Part shown: positions 47,546 to 63,534 of the stretch, in pieces
Layout of the letters: the number at the start of each line of letters is the position of its first letter
How positions within the stretch are numbered: the first letter of the stretch is position 1
NCBI GenBank assembly: GCA_034638255.1
Contig: JAWPGT010000005.1
Span: 434,001 to 498,000 of the forward strand
Source of the DNA: Coprinus comatus
Lineage: Eukaryota; Basidiomycota; Agaricomycetes; Agaricales; Agaricaceae
Reading direction: 5' to 3'
DNA length: 64,000 nt
Made by a program: the position numbers and the translations under genes
The notes under the pieces: model-generated
Seen by the model: only the letters and a program-made list of their open reading frames with translations
Databases searched by the model: none
What the model was told of the DNA's origin: nothing

Positions 47546-49765
47546 ATGACTAGTCGTGCAGGTGGTCTCTACGGAGGCATACAATTCTCCGGCGCTCCCT
47601 CCTTACCTCCTCAGCAGCAGCTCCAACCTCCCAAAGAACAACCACACAAGCCAGAACAGCAACAACCACAGCACAATGAGCAGCCACCCACCGACAACGC
47701 ACAAGTAGCCTCGACGGCGTCAGCCGTTAAACCTACAGCCGGTATCTCTCCATCTGTCCTACCTTGTCACCTGAGAACTCGTTAATTAAAATATCATTCT
47801 TGCCGCGTTCTCGTGACTCCTTGCATTCCTCCCTTCCTGCCACAGGATGGTCCGCTGCCCTCGCCTTTGCGCCCGCTCGACGCCCAAATCAAAAGGCAAA
47901 GCCTCCAGCACCCCGCATCCCCATAGGTGCATCCGTCGTTGCATCTGCACCGGGTACATCACTGGCATCCACAGCCGTCATCTCTTCAAATGCAGTTATA
48001 TTCTCCCCTCCTGTTTACAACGACGAGAAGCAAGATTCAACTTCAACTTCTGCACACCCCGCGGCTACCTCTCAGGGATGGGGAAAGAAGGTCAAACCTC
48101 CAAGTATGATACTTGATGAGGATGTCAACGGTTTTAGGGGAGGCAGCAAAAACAAAAAGCAAGGCGGAAAGGGAAAGCATAAAAAGGTGCGCCTCACCCC
48201 CAATTATGACTTTGTATACATCGTAACCTCCGGGCTTAGAACAAGAATGCGCCTATCATTCCTACCTGGGACCCTATGGAACAATATGATCCCCTACGAC
48301 CGAATGATTATAATGAATATAAAGTGTGGAAGCAGAAGGAGCGTATCGAACGCAAGGAAAGACTGGCCGCGGAACGACGTAGGGAGGAGAGGAAGCGTTC
48401 TAGACGTGGTGGCAGTTATTCTGACAGCGACTATACACACTCGGAAGATGAAGAACGACCTCGCAAAGCGGGTGGGTATATATGGTCTTCGGAATGTTGT
48501 GTTTTATTCATACCATTTAGGTCGTTACGAGGAGCACTATGATCGTTGGACTAGAGATCGTGATGAAGATCATCCGATGACTTCTGCTCCAGTTGTCATC
48601 GATCGTGACATGACAGGAGACGAAGTCTACCAGCGTCGTTTGGCTCTGTCAAAAGGATTCATACCTCCACCTCAAATAGTTGATGACGAAATTACAGGAA
48701 GTAAACCACCACCTAATCCCCCAGTTGAAGTTTTAGCACCCAGAGATGAAACGGGCGATGAAGCATATCTACGTCGACTTGCCATGTCGACTAAAGGACG
48801 TGCAGTAGTAGCACCTTCTCCCCCTCCAAAGACAAGGTCTCCTTCACCTCCACAACTTGCTTATAATCCCTTTGCGCCACCCAGTGTTCCACCGCCACCT
48901 CCTCCAGGTTCTCTTCCACCCTCAACTTCAGCCGGTGATATAGAAGAGAAGAAAAAGGCTGCGGCGGCTATTGCTGCTAAGCTTGCTGCTCTTGCTGGTA
49001 CCACTCCTATTACACCATCACCATCAGTTGAGCCGCTCGAAGAAGCTTCATCGTGAGTCCAGTGTTAGGTAAACACCAAATATCTATACTAATAAAACCT
49101 ATAAACAGTACTCGACCAGATCCTCATAGTTTTGCACAACGCATGATGGCTAAATGGGGGCATAAAGAGGGCCAAGGTTTAGGTGCGGACGGATCTGGCA
49201 TCGTCAATGCGCTTGTGGTAGAGCAAGGCGCCTCTGGTACAGGAGGAAAAAATAAAGGTAAAAATAAAGGTTGGAATAGTCCTTCCCAAAATCCTGGAAA
49301 CAATGGTACCAATAACGCAAATGCTAAAATGAAAATGGGGAAGATTGTCAATAAAAACGAGGATGTTAAAGCCAAGGAGGACAGGGAGAGGTTTGGCGAA
49401 CCTAGTCGAGTTGTGGTTCTGACAAATATGGTTGGCCCAGAGGATGTTGAAGATGAAGATCTAAGAGGTGAGATAGGTGAGTATAAATATAAGTATATAT
49501 TGTCTTATGGAAACTTAAATGTTTCAATCTAGGTGATGAGTGTTCAAAGAATGGTACCGTTGAGAGGGTCCTAGTTCACCTTGTTCAACCTCCAACACCC
49601 AATCCCGAGGAAGCTGTTCGTATATTTGTACTATTCAGTGGTCCAGTGGGTGCTTGGAAAACTGTTCGGGAACTCGATGGCCGATACTTTGGTGGACGCA
49701 ATGTTCGAGCTCACTATTATCCCGAGAAATTCTTTTCCAAACATGAACTGGATCACACACTATAA
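47546..49765 (+). CDS. SPF45: Splicing factor 45 (SPF45/RBM17)
   Basis: Pre-mRNA splicing factor acting in 3' splice-site choice. The order of domains is that of SPF45: [18 protein letters not shown] at the start with a Gln/Pro-rich stretch; [17 protein letters not shown]; a charged central part with [20 protein letters not shown]; a Pro-rich linker; the G-patch [20 protein letters not shown]; and a C-terminal RRM/UHM with [20 protein letters not shown], then [38 protein letters not shown] Lys/Asn-rich insert sits between G-patch and RRM. Introns lie near 47740, 48187, 48472, 49053 and 49475. A TGTCACGTG sequence at 47481-47489 lies 57 bp upstream of the ATG. Confidence 0.95.
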
Positions 49766-50049
49766 GAATTACTATTTCTTTTATGTAATTGTGGTGTATC
49801 TATGCAGCTTTTTTGTTTTTAATTTTATTCACAACAAGTTTCCTCCATACGATGATGTAGCTAGTGAAACAGACAAAAATAAAACATCTAAAGCAAGTGT
49901 GATAGCGCATTAGAAGACTAACTAGATGTTGGGTTACTGAGAATACAATTCAGATCCAACGATTTTCAATCAAGCCACCAAACCGCACTCAGAGTCTTGT
50001 CTTTATCATATGTTCCGCGATCGCGAAGAAAAAGGCCAATGCGATACAT

Positions 50050-52439
<2,390 letters not shown>

Positions 52440-52722
52440 GGTGGATGGAAGGGAAAAAGACGGAAATTGGGATGCACAAATCCAGCTCCGATCGCAAACG
52501 AACGGCCAATCACATCCTCGTGATTTATGGCCCGGCTCGGCTTCTAGCAACATTCTCCACCAAAACAAATCGACAGTTTAGAATACAAAAAATCATCATT
52601 CTTAAGTCTTCGCTAGCTTCATTGCTCGAAGCTTCAAACAACCCAAGACCTCAACTTGCATGTAGTGTACAGTAATACAATGTGTATCAATGTCAATCAA
52701 TCCCATTACACTCTCGCTCACT

Positions 52723-55584
52723 TCACCGCATTGCTCCTAAGGGATCCCCGTACCCGCCTATTTCCCCCCGGGGCGGACTTTGATCGCTCGATCGCTCTCC
52801 CCCCCGCCGCAGGTTCCTCGACGTTGGAGGTGGTGGCCGCGGAAGTGTTGCTGAGTTTAACGCCCTTGTCCCAGAGAAATTCGATCTTGTATACTGCCAC
52901 GGCGCGAGCACTGGCCTATCCACCCCTGTGGATGCTATTGGCGGAGGGCGACTTTGCGGAACACCCGGTAGCGACGTCCCTTGAGATTGTGGCCATCGAT
53001 GATTCCCTGTTGACCTTAACCGCGAGTCTATCACAGGCAAAGGCACTGGTGGGGAAACTATTTGCGACATCCCAGACTGCGAAGTGCTCGATGCTCGTCT
53101 TGAAGCCTCTCCAGTAGACCCCGTTGACCGATGTCCTCTTGCTTTCCGTCGCAGTGCCTCTTCTTCCCCTATCAGTCGGTCTCCTTCCAATTCCGTTGCA
53201 TCACTAATCAGTACATCTCTGATATACGACAATGATTCAATCGCTTCTCGTTTCTCTTTCTTCAGACGCTCCCGGTTCTCTACTTCCTCTTCGTCTTGCA
53301 ATAGTACATCAACGATCCAGCCTAGAGAATCTCCTAATTTCTTGTCTCTTGTACGCAACTGTGTAACATCACGCTCCATCTCAAAGCGTGTTCTAGGTTC
53401 CCAAGGTGGTCTTTCTTGTGCAGGCCGTTCGTCTTCCAAAGGAAATGCCGAGTCTGCATGACTAGAAGGTCTCACTAACGATGCGGCCAGGTCGGGAATA
53501 TTTCGCTGATGTCATTGTACTATAAACTTGTTGATCCGCTGCATTAAACCAAATTGCACTCACCTTCAATTCCGATACTGCACTCATTAATGTTTTGTTG
53601 ATTCCCAAAGATTCTCCTCGTTCTAGCAATCCACGCGCAATAATCTCCGGTAGCCCCATTGATGGAGAGGATGGGACACGATTGTGTCCCTGGGTTGCAG
53701 GAGATGCGTTATGCTGTCGATTTATATACCGTCGAGAACTCGTCGGTGTCGGCGGTGGAACTTCTACAGGTATATCTAGTATTGTCCTATTTTCGATCAT
53801 GACAGAAGCACCAGTGGAGACATTGGGAGCCATTTGGAGTGCAAGGGCCTGCCGCAATAAAAGGATAGCATGGTGTAGATTTGCATTTTCTGCATTAGGT
53901 GGTGTAGAATATCGCAATAACAACGATAGTTGTCCACTATAGTCAGTAGGAATTACTACAAAAAATTAAGAGCCATGGAATATTATATGCACCTCTATAC
54001 ACTCACAATCATTTCGTATTCGTATTAACATCGCAACGCAAATCCACTGTGCAAGGTCAAGTGTTGGATCACAGGCAAATAATCCGTCCCATAACCGCAA
54101 AGCATCCGGCATGTTTAGTTCCCGTGTAAACAGTAGCCGCAACCACCGACTATGAATTATCAGAATTCGCGAAAGCACTCGATTGTGGCACTTACATCCC
54201 GTATATCTGAGGTTCAATCCCAGTATTTTGCAAAGCATTATACAATTGCGGATCAATACTCTTGAGAAATGTTCCTTGAATGGTATTACATGTCTTCACA
54301 ATTGGTGCAACGTAAGGCTGCAAGGCTCCTTGCCCAGACTGGCCTTCATTCAGATTCAAATGCACCATTGTAGGAAGGGCAGAGCTGCTCCTTCCATTCG
54401 TTTCTGGGTTCTTGCTTGGTTCTCGCCATTCATACCACCTTGCTACTCCTCTCATAATAGCTTCGAAGAGTGACCATGCATCAGAAGCTACCCATAATGA
54501 TGAGCAAAGCTCCTTTAATGACGTGTCAGCGATGACAGTTGTGCCCTCTTGTTCTTCCGTAATTGCATCAAATGCGACAGCATGGTATAAGGGAGCCAAT
54601 AACTCATGCATTCCTAAAGAATGTTAATCAGCAATTTACATATTTTGGGCGCATATAGGCCTACCTTGTCGGTAGCCTATTGCAGGGTGTTGTACAGAAA
54701 ATAAGAATAGGATATTAGCCAATTGCAGCTGAACGTCCGGTTTTCTGAAATATGGAACTTCTGGGAATCTTGGAACATCTTTAGAATATCATTGTTTCCT
54801 GGTAGGATCTTGCATTGAAAGAGAATGCTTACGTTCGTTCAACATCCTGAAGAATCGTTTTTCTCAGTTCGACGGAAGCAAACCAGTCATTCCAAGGGTT
54901 CTACAAGAATGGTTCGACATCGTAATTACATCGCCACTCAAATACTGCAACGTACCTCATTGTGCAAACTCAAAGGATTGTTAAACTCCAGGTTCGAAGA
55001 AGACTCAGGTCTCAAGTTCGTTTTGCCTCCGGAGAGGTTTCTGTTATGATGGTTCGCCGATGAAGTTGATCCAGGACGCTCTCTCTTCCAATCTTTGACC
55101 TTGGTATCTACCGTCCCTGGCACTACTAGATCGGCGTCATAGCTCCCATCAGGGGCTTTCATCTTCTCTAACAACAAATCCCTGTAGGACTCCCTCGATA
55201 GTCTGACAGCTTCTAAGAGTGTATATGCGCGTACAGGCGATGACTCCAGCCGCTCGTGTTGCAGGAGGAATAACTAGGTGTCACAAGTTTCTGAGCTGAA
55301 TCTTAGAACGATAGAGAGAAACCAACGAGTACCTTCCATGCAAAACTTCTTCCAGGAACCCCAATAGAACCTTTGGAAGGCAGTGGTGTAGGGTACAAAT
55401 TATCACCGAGGGCAGTATCTTTGATCTTCAAGAGCGTTGCGCCCTTATTGAAGAAATGGTCGTATGCTCTCCTATAAAATAGCAGTATGATGGTAAGTCA
55501 GCAGTCCTTGAACAGACTGGGATGTGGGGGCGATTACACTGACTTGATATCAATTAAGGACGCTCTAGAAGGTGTATCGTCCAT
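52723..55584 (-). CDS. TBC1D5-like Rab GTPase-activating protein
   Basis: GAP that in animals works with retromer and Rab7 at endosomes. The start MDDTPSRASLIDIKRAYDHF leads to the TBC1D5-type N-terminal TBC half, GSIGVPGRSFAWKLFLLQHE. Motif A is ILQDVERTFPEVPYFR with the arginine finger. Motif B is YRQGMHELLAPLYH with the glutamine. The domain ends IYGIRWLRLLFTRELNM followed by LRLWDGLFACDPTLDLAQW. The C-terminal third is low-complexity and charged, with a helix (LGDSLGWIVDVLLQDEEEVE) and a Pro/Arg-rich end, GDPLGAMR. The gene is fragmented by about eight short introns; I infer the order from frame continuity. Confidence 0.88.
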
Positions 55585-55716
55585 AGTGTGCAGGACAATT
55601 ACTGGGTATTAGTAGTGAAACGAGGGATCAAACTAAAGGGGAAAATGTATGTCACGATCAATATACAACACTACATAAGTAAAGTTACAGTCCTATGATA
55701 CAAGACACCCATTACA

Positions 55717-57137
55717 TTAGAAATGTACTCTCATTGCCATGCTCACCGCCGCTTCACTGGGACAGTACGGACACTTGACGCGGCTGTGATAAACGTTAAT
55801 GAACGGTGTAGTGAGGAGACCAAAAATGAGAACTTACCCTCCAGCTTTACTCAGCTTCTGCAAACTGTCCTTGGAAATGACATGGCCACACACCATCATC
55901 ATTGGTGGGTTTTGGTCGGTTGACTGTTCCTTTGACACGGGACAAACAAATATCGAGTGGTAGCGGTTTTCAGGAGGAACAGGAATCTCGAACTGGGAAA
56001 GTCTCCATAAACTAGAATCAAGTAATGGGCATGTATATGACATACCGGCAGTTCGTCCTTCTGGTTCCATTCACTCTTTTTCTCTCGCATCACCTTTCTT
56101 CCTTTCTCGATTCTTGCCAGGGCTCCCCCACCACCGATGTCACCCACAACTCTAAGCGGCACCTGTCGACTCATTCCCAGATTAGCACAGTACTCCTTTG
56201 CAAACATAGGTTCTAGGTCAAAATGCAGCTTTGGTGAGGCCAAGTCTGCGTAGGGCGATCCCTGAAGTTTCGACAATGGAAGGAAAGCAACAGATGCCAT
56301 AAGCCTATAAATTTCTTGCTCATGTTCCTTGAAGAAAGGTTGTATCGCAGTTCTAGCATATTCAATTGCGAGGAGAGGATTAGGAGGGTGCGGGGATAAA
56401 AGTAACTTGATATACTGCGAACGGTGCAGGTAAAACTCTAGAGGCGATGAACGAGAATTGAGGAAATCTCTATGTCTCTTTGCCCAGCTGAAGCCACACA
56501 AGTCAACACATTTAACCTTGAGAAGAGTGACGAGACATACGCAAGGGCTGGTCCGATATCCTGAGCCCTAAGAGCCTTCAGAATACGGTAAAGCTCTTCA
56601 AATAGTGAGCGAGTCTCCAGGGGAATGACAATGCTGGATTCCTGGAATAAGTGTGAATGGCTGGATCCGATGATGCGGGTTTTTGAATACCTCAATGAAT
56701 GTTTCTGCAATCTCGAACTGCCCTGTTCGCAGGAAGTGCAAAGCAATTGTCCTTTCCAGGGCAGCAATAGATTCGTCCGAGTTGAATAAGTCGGTATACG
56801 TAGGTAATGAAGTAGGGAATCTCTAGCAAACACGCTCAGTCAGCAACTCTCCTGGCCGATGTGGAAGACATGCCCATACCTTGTCCAATGCCTTGCCAAA
56901 CCTCGCCATGGAGGAGTATATTTCCTTCTGCCGTTCATCTACCTCCTTCTTCCTTCTCTCAACTGTTTCGACAAGCGCAACAAACTGTTCCGGACTGAGG
57001 TTCCCAGCCTCAACTGCCTCCTTAGCCTGTTGCAACGAAGACAATAGCAAGTCGAGCGAGCCTTCTATTGAGCGAGCCTTCCCCTTCGCCGATGTAAGTT
57101 TATCTAACTTTGCAAGCTCCTTGAGTGGACCGTCCAT
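55717..57137 (-). CDS. RMD5: GID/CTLH E3 ubiquitin ligase subunit Rmd5
   Basis: RING-like subunit of the GID/CTLH complex, which in yeast degrades gluconeogenic enzymes on return to glucose. The start [20 protein letters not shown] leads to an N-terminal helical part, then a LisH/CTLH region ([40 protein letters not shown]). The C-terminal atypical RING reads [40 protein letters not shown] and, in the last exon, [11 protein letters not shown], ending MRVHF. The final Val/Lys-Cys-Pro-Tyr-Cys-Pro pattern distinguishes Rmd5 from its partner Fyv10/MAEA. The start codon is 101 bp from the divergent NSA1 start. Confidence 0.93.
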
Positions 57138-57238
57138 GGTGCTGAACAGGGGAGGATTACAATATTGTAATTGTAAATTGATCTCAGCACAGCCCGGGGT
57201 CCTTACCATAACTTTCTCCATCACTCTCACTCAAAAAA

Positions 57239-58718
57239 ATGCCCCGCTTCATCATTAGCGACGAACTGGGCCATATCAAGGCCCTGGAATATGCATCCGA
57301 ACCCATTCACGATGGCAAGAATTACAAGCTCACAACCCTCTCAAAACGCTCCAACGAAGGCCAAAAAGTAGCCGTACAACGTATGGTTGTAGATGATATT
57401 CATGGATTCCGCACCGTACGTCTACATCTTATACTTAACACTCCGCCAACTCAGTTACAAAAATAAGGACAGGTAATTGCAGGATATTCCAATGGAGTTG
57501 TGTCCATATCTGCATTCCAGGAGGAAGGATTACAACTCGCCAAAGAGTGGAAGGACACTCGTTTGAAACTAAAGAATTCCTACATTGGCCTGGTGTCCCA
57601 CGAAAAGTCAGACACATTTATCAACTAATATTCTTTAGTCTGACCATGTCTCTAGCAAAGTCTTCTCATGCACCAGCAATGGTGCTCTGCATTTAACAAC
57701 CATCCCAGATCTAACCCAGGAATCAACGTTAACCCATACACGTTCATTGATTCCGACACGTTTGTATGATTGGAAATTATCATCGGATTCCACAACATTC
57801 GCTTATGGCGGTGATGAAGTTGAGCTCTCGGTTTGGAACACCGAGGCTGCATTCCAACCTCTCACCGAAGACCCTAGCCAATCGAAGAAACGGAAGCGGA
57901 ACGACCTATTTCCTGGAGAAATATGGCGGGCAAAGAATGTGAATCCTTTTCCTTACGCTGGGTCCTTGATATTGACTGGTACATAGGTTGCGAACGATTC
58001 TCTTGGACTCCGTCAACCGGTTCGCATCACATCCCTAGACTACCTCATGAGTTCTTCAGGGCATCAAATAGTTACCGGGACTCAGCTGGGAGATGTGAGA
58101 AGATACGACACAAGGGCGGCACGTCGACCGGTCGCTGATTGGAGAGGCATTGGTAAGGTAGGGGGAATTCAGGTCGTAAAGACAGGCTTGTCCGAGCAGT
58201 GAGTTTCACATCTGCAGAATACATCCCAGTGTTTAACATCTTTATTAAAAGTGAATTATTTATCTCTGACCATGGAACCAACTTGTTCTCGCTGGATCTT
58301 CGCAATGGCCGAGTTATTTATGGTTACAAGGGTGACTGTTTCCTTGTTAAACCTTGTTTTTCAAACAATCGCTCATCTTCTCATAGGTATTGCTGGTTCA
58401 GTGACCTCTGTTGCTCCTTCTCCAGATTTCTTAATGTCCACTGCAAACGATCGATATGCGCGCGCTCACTCGACGTTCCCTCCCCCAGAAAAAGAAGGCC
58501 AAAACCTCGATAAAAAAGGCGACGTTCTTGAGAAAATCTATATCGCAAGCGTGCCTACGGTCGTTGTATGGGACAACGGCACGACCTACAAAACTAAAAA
58601 AACCAACCCCGTTGGTGAACAAGACGACGATGTCTGGAATGAACTGGAAGAGATTCAAGACAGCGATACAGAAATACAGAAGAAAAATAAACGGCGACAC
58701 ATATCTGAAGACAAATAG
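57239..58718 (+). CDS. NSA1: WD40 ribosome-biogenesis factor Nsa1 (WDR74)
   Basis: Nucleolar WD40 protein of early pre-60S particles. The start MPRFIISDELGHIKALEYAS is followed by repeat blades: VIAGYSNGVVSISAF, GVFSCTSNGALHLTTI, LYDWKLSSDSTTFAYGGDEV, HQIVTGTQLGDVRRYDTRAA, LFISDHGTNLFSLDLRNGRV and SVTSVAPSPDFLMSTANDRY. The C-terminal tail is acidic then basic (DDDVWNELEEIQDSDTEIQK, KKNKRRHI), as in Nsa1. Introns lie near 57418-57472, 57606-57655, 57947-58003, 58197-58247 and 58330-58386. Convergent with the pirin gene, with only 38 bp between stop codons. Confidence 0.9.
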
Positions 58719-58756
58719 AATAATACTCAAAAACGGTTAGTTGTATCTCTACTTTA

Positions 58757-60257
58757 TCACTGGTTTCCAATAATACTCTTCCAAGTATGAGCTTTCTCAA
58801 AACCGTTAATTCCCATTCTATCTGTGTGGTCTATAAGTAGTGGGCCGACCAAATCACACCCTGATAAACTCACAATCAATGAGAGTCTTCTGAATTTCTT
58901 CACGTGTAGTCATGACGAACGGGCCATACTGGAAGACTGTTTGGTCCAAAGATTCACCAGCGATCTATGGAAGTCAATGTATGTCCTCCAAGCAATGAAA
59001 ACGCATACCAGGGCAAATTCCGCACCTTCTTCGCCAGCCGAAATGTTAACACCAGTTTGCCCTTCTTCGGATGACAGTACCAGCGTATGGAATGTTGGGC
59101 TGGGCTCTGTTTCATCTCCAACGAGAACTGAACCTTTCCACACTAAACAAATATCAGAAATGCATTAAATAAATGTGCATTTACTCACAATAAAGGAAGG
59201 CCGTCCAACCAGCGGCTTCGTAAAAAGTCAGCAGATTATTGGTGCTCTATAATATTTTACACATACGGATATCCTGGAAGATTGTGCCTTTACCCTTGAA
59301 GCTCACATGGAAGAACCAGCAGCCACCGAGGGGTCGCACCGGAGATTCTACACCATAACTTTTTCCACTGATGACCTTGATCCTTATGGTTCCTTCTGGC
59401 CCCTCAGGATATGCAACGGGTATCCTAAATCCGTTCTCAGAAAATAGAATAGAAAAAAAAAACAATCGTACTGATCTGGACTGAGCTCCTGATAGGACGG
59501 CTCCTAAATGGTGTAAATACATATATATGAATTGTGGATGCAAGACCACATGGTACATGATATACATACCACCAATTTATACTTTGTGATTCATGATAAG
59601 CTACATATTTGAATGCATAGAAAATGGCTCACCTGTTTCGGAAGATCAACCCAAAGTTGTAAACCACGGGGGTCAGGTTGTCCTTTGGCATGAACAGGCA
59701 TCTCCGCATGTATGATTCCTTTTCCCGCACACATCCATTGTACACCACCAGTCTCTGTTCCACAACTTTGAGTTTAAACGCCAATATTTCAGAATAAATA
59801 AGAACCTATAGTGCCTTTGTGACCTGCCGAGTCTTCATGTCGGCTAGTTCTGAATTCAAACAGCATAAGAACCAAGTCAATGAGAACACCAATGCCAGAA
59901 ATAAACCAACCCTTCCAGCATATACGTCACAGTAGCTTGTCCACGATGAGGATGATCCGGAAATCCCTGATGTCACATATGTTCATAAGTTGTAGGTCTA
60001 GGTGGAGATGCAAAGAGCCAGGAATCAAATAATCAATACTCACTGCGCCCTCGGCGACGTGGAAATGATCGAGCATCAAAAAAGGGGATAGATTTCTTAG
60101 TGACATGGACCCAATGCTTCGTCGCACTCGAGCTCCAACACCCTAATTGGTTTGTTGAGCCTCATGACAGCAGAAGACGAATGTTGTAAACCACCTCTGA
60201 AACTTCACCAGCGAAAACCCGCTTCAAGACCGATCTGGAGACAGAACTTGCAGTCAT
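58757..60257 (-). CDS. Pirin family protein
   Basis: Cupin-fold metalloprotein; pirins act as nuclear cofactors or quercetinases, the role here is unknown. Small exons splice to MTASSVSRSVLKRVFAGEVS, then VRRSIGSMSLRNLSPFLMLD HFHV, GFPDHPHRGQATVTYMLE, HEDSAGHKGTI and GGVQWMCAGKGIIHAEMPVH. The metal ligands of pirin (two His in DHPHRG, plus the His and Glu of IIHAEMP) are all present. The second cupin half includes GVESPVRPLGGCWFFHVSFK. The protein ends WKSIIGNQ. The exons are tiny (several under 60 bp) between 59150 and 60190. Confidence 0.9.
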
Positions 60258-60482
60258 TGCGATTCGTTGTATGAGTGTCAAGGTTGGGTAATGAAGAAAG
60301 TAGATGTCGAAGTCAACGTTTATATATTTTCGGAGAGAAAGGTGACAGAATAATAAACCACAAATCAATGGCCCATGACCGACGTCTGCATTGACAAAGC
60401 CTTCCAAAAAGAGTGATTTAAACTCACGAATAATCTTATAACGTCATCTGATTACTAAGACAAATTACATATGGACAAGATC

Positions 60483-62796
60483 TCATAGATTATGCCAAAT
60501 ACGGCCTATTACTCCCCGAGGTTTGTTTGTCTCTTCTTCTTCGCGGTAGCGTTTTTCATCGTCCTCAATAGCCTTCAACCCAGTGACAAGGTCAATGTTA
60601 CGGTAAGGGATGACTTTGCTCTTATACATCACTTTGTATCCCACCCATAAGAAGAAGAAGATCGGAATGCCGATGTAGTTCCTTGAGAGAAACGTCAGTT
60701 GATAAAAAAAAAACTCGCAGGACATAACTCACGTAATGAAGTTGGGCGTATTCCATGGGAGGAAAGTATCGAAACCTTTGAAGAATGTAATGATCCCGGT
60801 GGTGATTAGTGCGAACCATGCTCCATAGGGTTGGAATGGTGCCTTATAAGGCAGGTCATCTCTTGATTTTCCATGGACTTTCAGTGCTTTCATGAAGCGG
60901 CTGCAATCCAAAAATTACTCAATGGTGCACCACCATGTTCTAGGTTTCTTACTCACATATGTGACCATAAGATTGCCATCCAAGTCAAGGCACCAAAAGT
61001 TGACACAAGGTTAACAAACCAACCGAAAACTGGGGAAAGGTTAACTCACCCCCCCGTAAATATAAATACTCACTTACCTCGAGCACTTGACGAACTAACA
61101 TTTAAGAACACCAAGCCACAGAAAGCAATGCAAGCAAGCATGGATGTCCATGGAACACCCATACGGTTAACCTTCTTGAAGATTGCTGGTGCCTTTCCTT
61201 CGATTGCTAAAGCATATAAAGTGCGAGACCCGATGTAGAGGTCAGAATTGGCAGCACTCATGACGAAGATCAAGATTGCGGCATTGATAACATGATCAAG
61301 GGTACGGATGCCAACCTGTTCCAAACGCTCAATAACAGGTTCGAGATGTGTATTTCCGAACTTACGAGGTTAGTTGCAACGACAAAAGGACTGGCAGCGG
61401 CACCGGTCCTACTGGAAGTGGCAACGAACAAGGTCCGGTCGGTACGAGGAACAATGAGACCAATCACAAAGACACCTCCGACGTAGAAAATCAGAATACG
61501 CCAGAATGTTCGTTTAATCGCAACTGGGATGTTTTTTCTGGGATTCTCAGCCTGATAACAAGTGTTAGGATCGTCTATCTTCCTTCACGAAAACCACTGC
61601 AGTTTGCGCACCTCTCCAATTGTAACACCAATTAACTCAGTACCCATATATGCGAAGAGTGCATTAGTGAGAACTGCCCAAAAACCAAGGAACGTAGAAA
61701 GAGATGGGCTATGTGTTTTTGCAATTAAATAATCGTTGGCCATGGGACCATTTGGACTTCTCCAGTATCTGAAGCCAAGTCGATCGTGATGGGGATTTCC
61801 ACCTGTGAAGATAAACAACATCAGCAAAAAAAATCAGTAAAATCGAAAGTATCACAGTATCACAAACCAAGGTCAATAATTATGCCCAACAACAATAATC
61901 CAATAAGTGCGATGACTAAGTTTTTTTTATTAGTCTGCGTTCTTATTTCGTAAATTACTCTCACCCACTTTTGATACTAGACAGCCAGAACTCTAATTCT
62001 CCGAACACGCGAACACCGAGAAAGTTGATAGCAGCAACTAAAAATATGTGAGACCAGGCCAATGTTGATTGAAATAGTATGACGAACTTAGTACAATGAA
62101 TATTACTAAAAGAATGGTGAGCTTTATATGTATTCAAGTTTGCAAATCTACTCACCCATCCAAATGGCTATATGAACCGACCTGGTCCAGTACTGGATTA
62201 CAACGCCAGCGGCGTTAATATTATTTGGGGTGACAATTAACTGAAAATGATAGTTAAGAGTCTAAAATAGCATGTCTAACACAGACTTACGTATTTGAAG
62301 AGGTAATTCCATCCCAAAGCAAAGCCCAGTGCTGGGTCGACAAATCGAGTTGCATAGCCAGAGAAACCTTTCTTGTGTGGCAAGAATGCGGCCATTTCAC
62401 CCAGAGATACCATGACAAGATAGCAAACGACCCCGAGGAACGCATATCCCAATAACAAGCCTATATCAAGTGAGAATTTCATACTGCTGCAGAAGTTGAA
62501 CAGATACGGGCATACCTAACGGTCCTCCACGACGCAGGGCGGTACCAGACCCAATGATCAAACCAGTTCCGACCGCACCACCCAGCTAACGGTAACATAA
62601 ATATATTTGTCTGTGAGCATGATGAGAGGAAAAATACCGCAATCATTGAAATCTGGCGGGCTTTCAACCCACGATGGAGTGTATCCCCTTCTTTGGGATC
62701 ATTATAATCGTTATCCACGGACTCAACATAATCCTCGACACTGGCCGTGCTAGCACCTTTGACCTTCTCGCTACTAATCTTCTCGTCGATAGCCAT
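60483..62796 (-). CDS. Amino-acid permease (APC superfamily, yeast YAT type)
   Basis: Plasma-membrane amino-acid/H+ symporter; the substrate cannot be told. The cytosolic N-terminus MAIDEKISSEKVKGASTASV is acidic and Lys-containing, as in ubiquitin-regulated permeases. TM1 carries the family loop LGGAVGTGLIIGSGTALRRG. Later blocks are LGEMAAFLPHKKGFSGYATR FVDP, VLTNALFAYMGTELIGVTIG, FWRILIFYVGGVFVIGLIVP, and SAANSDLYIGSRTLYALAIE. The C-terminus ends PRGVIGRIWHNL. Around ten short introns, some separating single helices. Members need Shr3 to leave the ER; a Shr3 gene lies at 45751-46573. Confidence 0.93.
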
Positions 62797-63534
62797 CGCA
62801 GTCGTAGGGGAAACAAACGCCCGTTAACAAAGGGGTGGGTGTTGTGAAAAGCCTGACAGCGCCAAAAGGATAGCTTGTCTTTTATGCAAAGGCAACTTCT
62901 GACACTTCCGAGATGCAGGTACAATCCTGGGCTTCTGAAACCCCATATGCACTGCGAAACTTAATGGTATATAGGCTTACACAGGTGGTGTAGCTAGCGA
63001 TAGAATGCCAAGCCAGACATCAGGTGGGCAATCATTATCTGGGCGACTTCCAGCCGCATGACAGATGTACGTATCTCTCGATGGTACAATACGGTCCTTA
63101 TCCGAGTGTTTGTACAGCCACTTCAGAAATGAATTGGTAGAGAGTGGAGATAAAGTGAAGGGATATTACTCTTTTTCAAGACTGTCAGAGTTTTTCGGTG
63201 GGTTAAAACCTTCGGGGGAAAGTGCGCCGCCCAGTTACAGATTAGTACTAAAGTATTGAAGAACTTCAGCAAGCCTACAGTTGTGCGAATATCATTCACA
63301 GGACATACCTTGTCATACTTCCACCCACCATGCTAGCCGAACATCAACATCAAGGACATATGAGGACGTATGCATACGAAATAATCAAGGGACGACTATG
63401 CGACAAAACCAAAAGGATTCACATAAGTACTTGAGTACGATCCGTGTTCGGTTATCATGAATGAATACGCCTGGTAAAATCTTTACACGAGCATGGTTTA
63501 TATTAGAAGATAAGTATGTATAACCAATCATCAA
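62797..63534. other. Intergenic region, permease promoter
   Basis: A 738-bp spacer between two minus-strand genes; it holds the permease promoter and the 3' flank of the hydratase. I see no gene. One GATAAG at 63509 is too isolated to call a GATA-factor site. Confidence 0.6.

Noticed and set aside
52723..57137. Minus-strand run SDH1, TBC1D5-like, RMD5 read as a possible co-transcribed unit
   Set aside because: Spacers of 130-280 bp between independent intron-rich eukaryotic genes do not indicate an operon, and the functions are unrelated.
63509..63514. GATAAG in the spacer upstream of the amino-acid permease
   Set aside because: A single six-base match about 710 bp from the start codon is expected by chance; nitrogen-regulated promoters usually have clustered sites.
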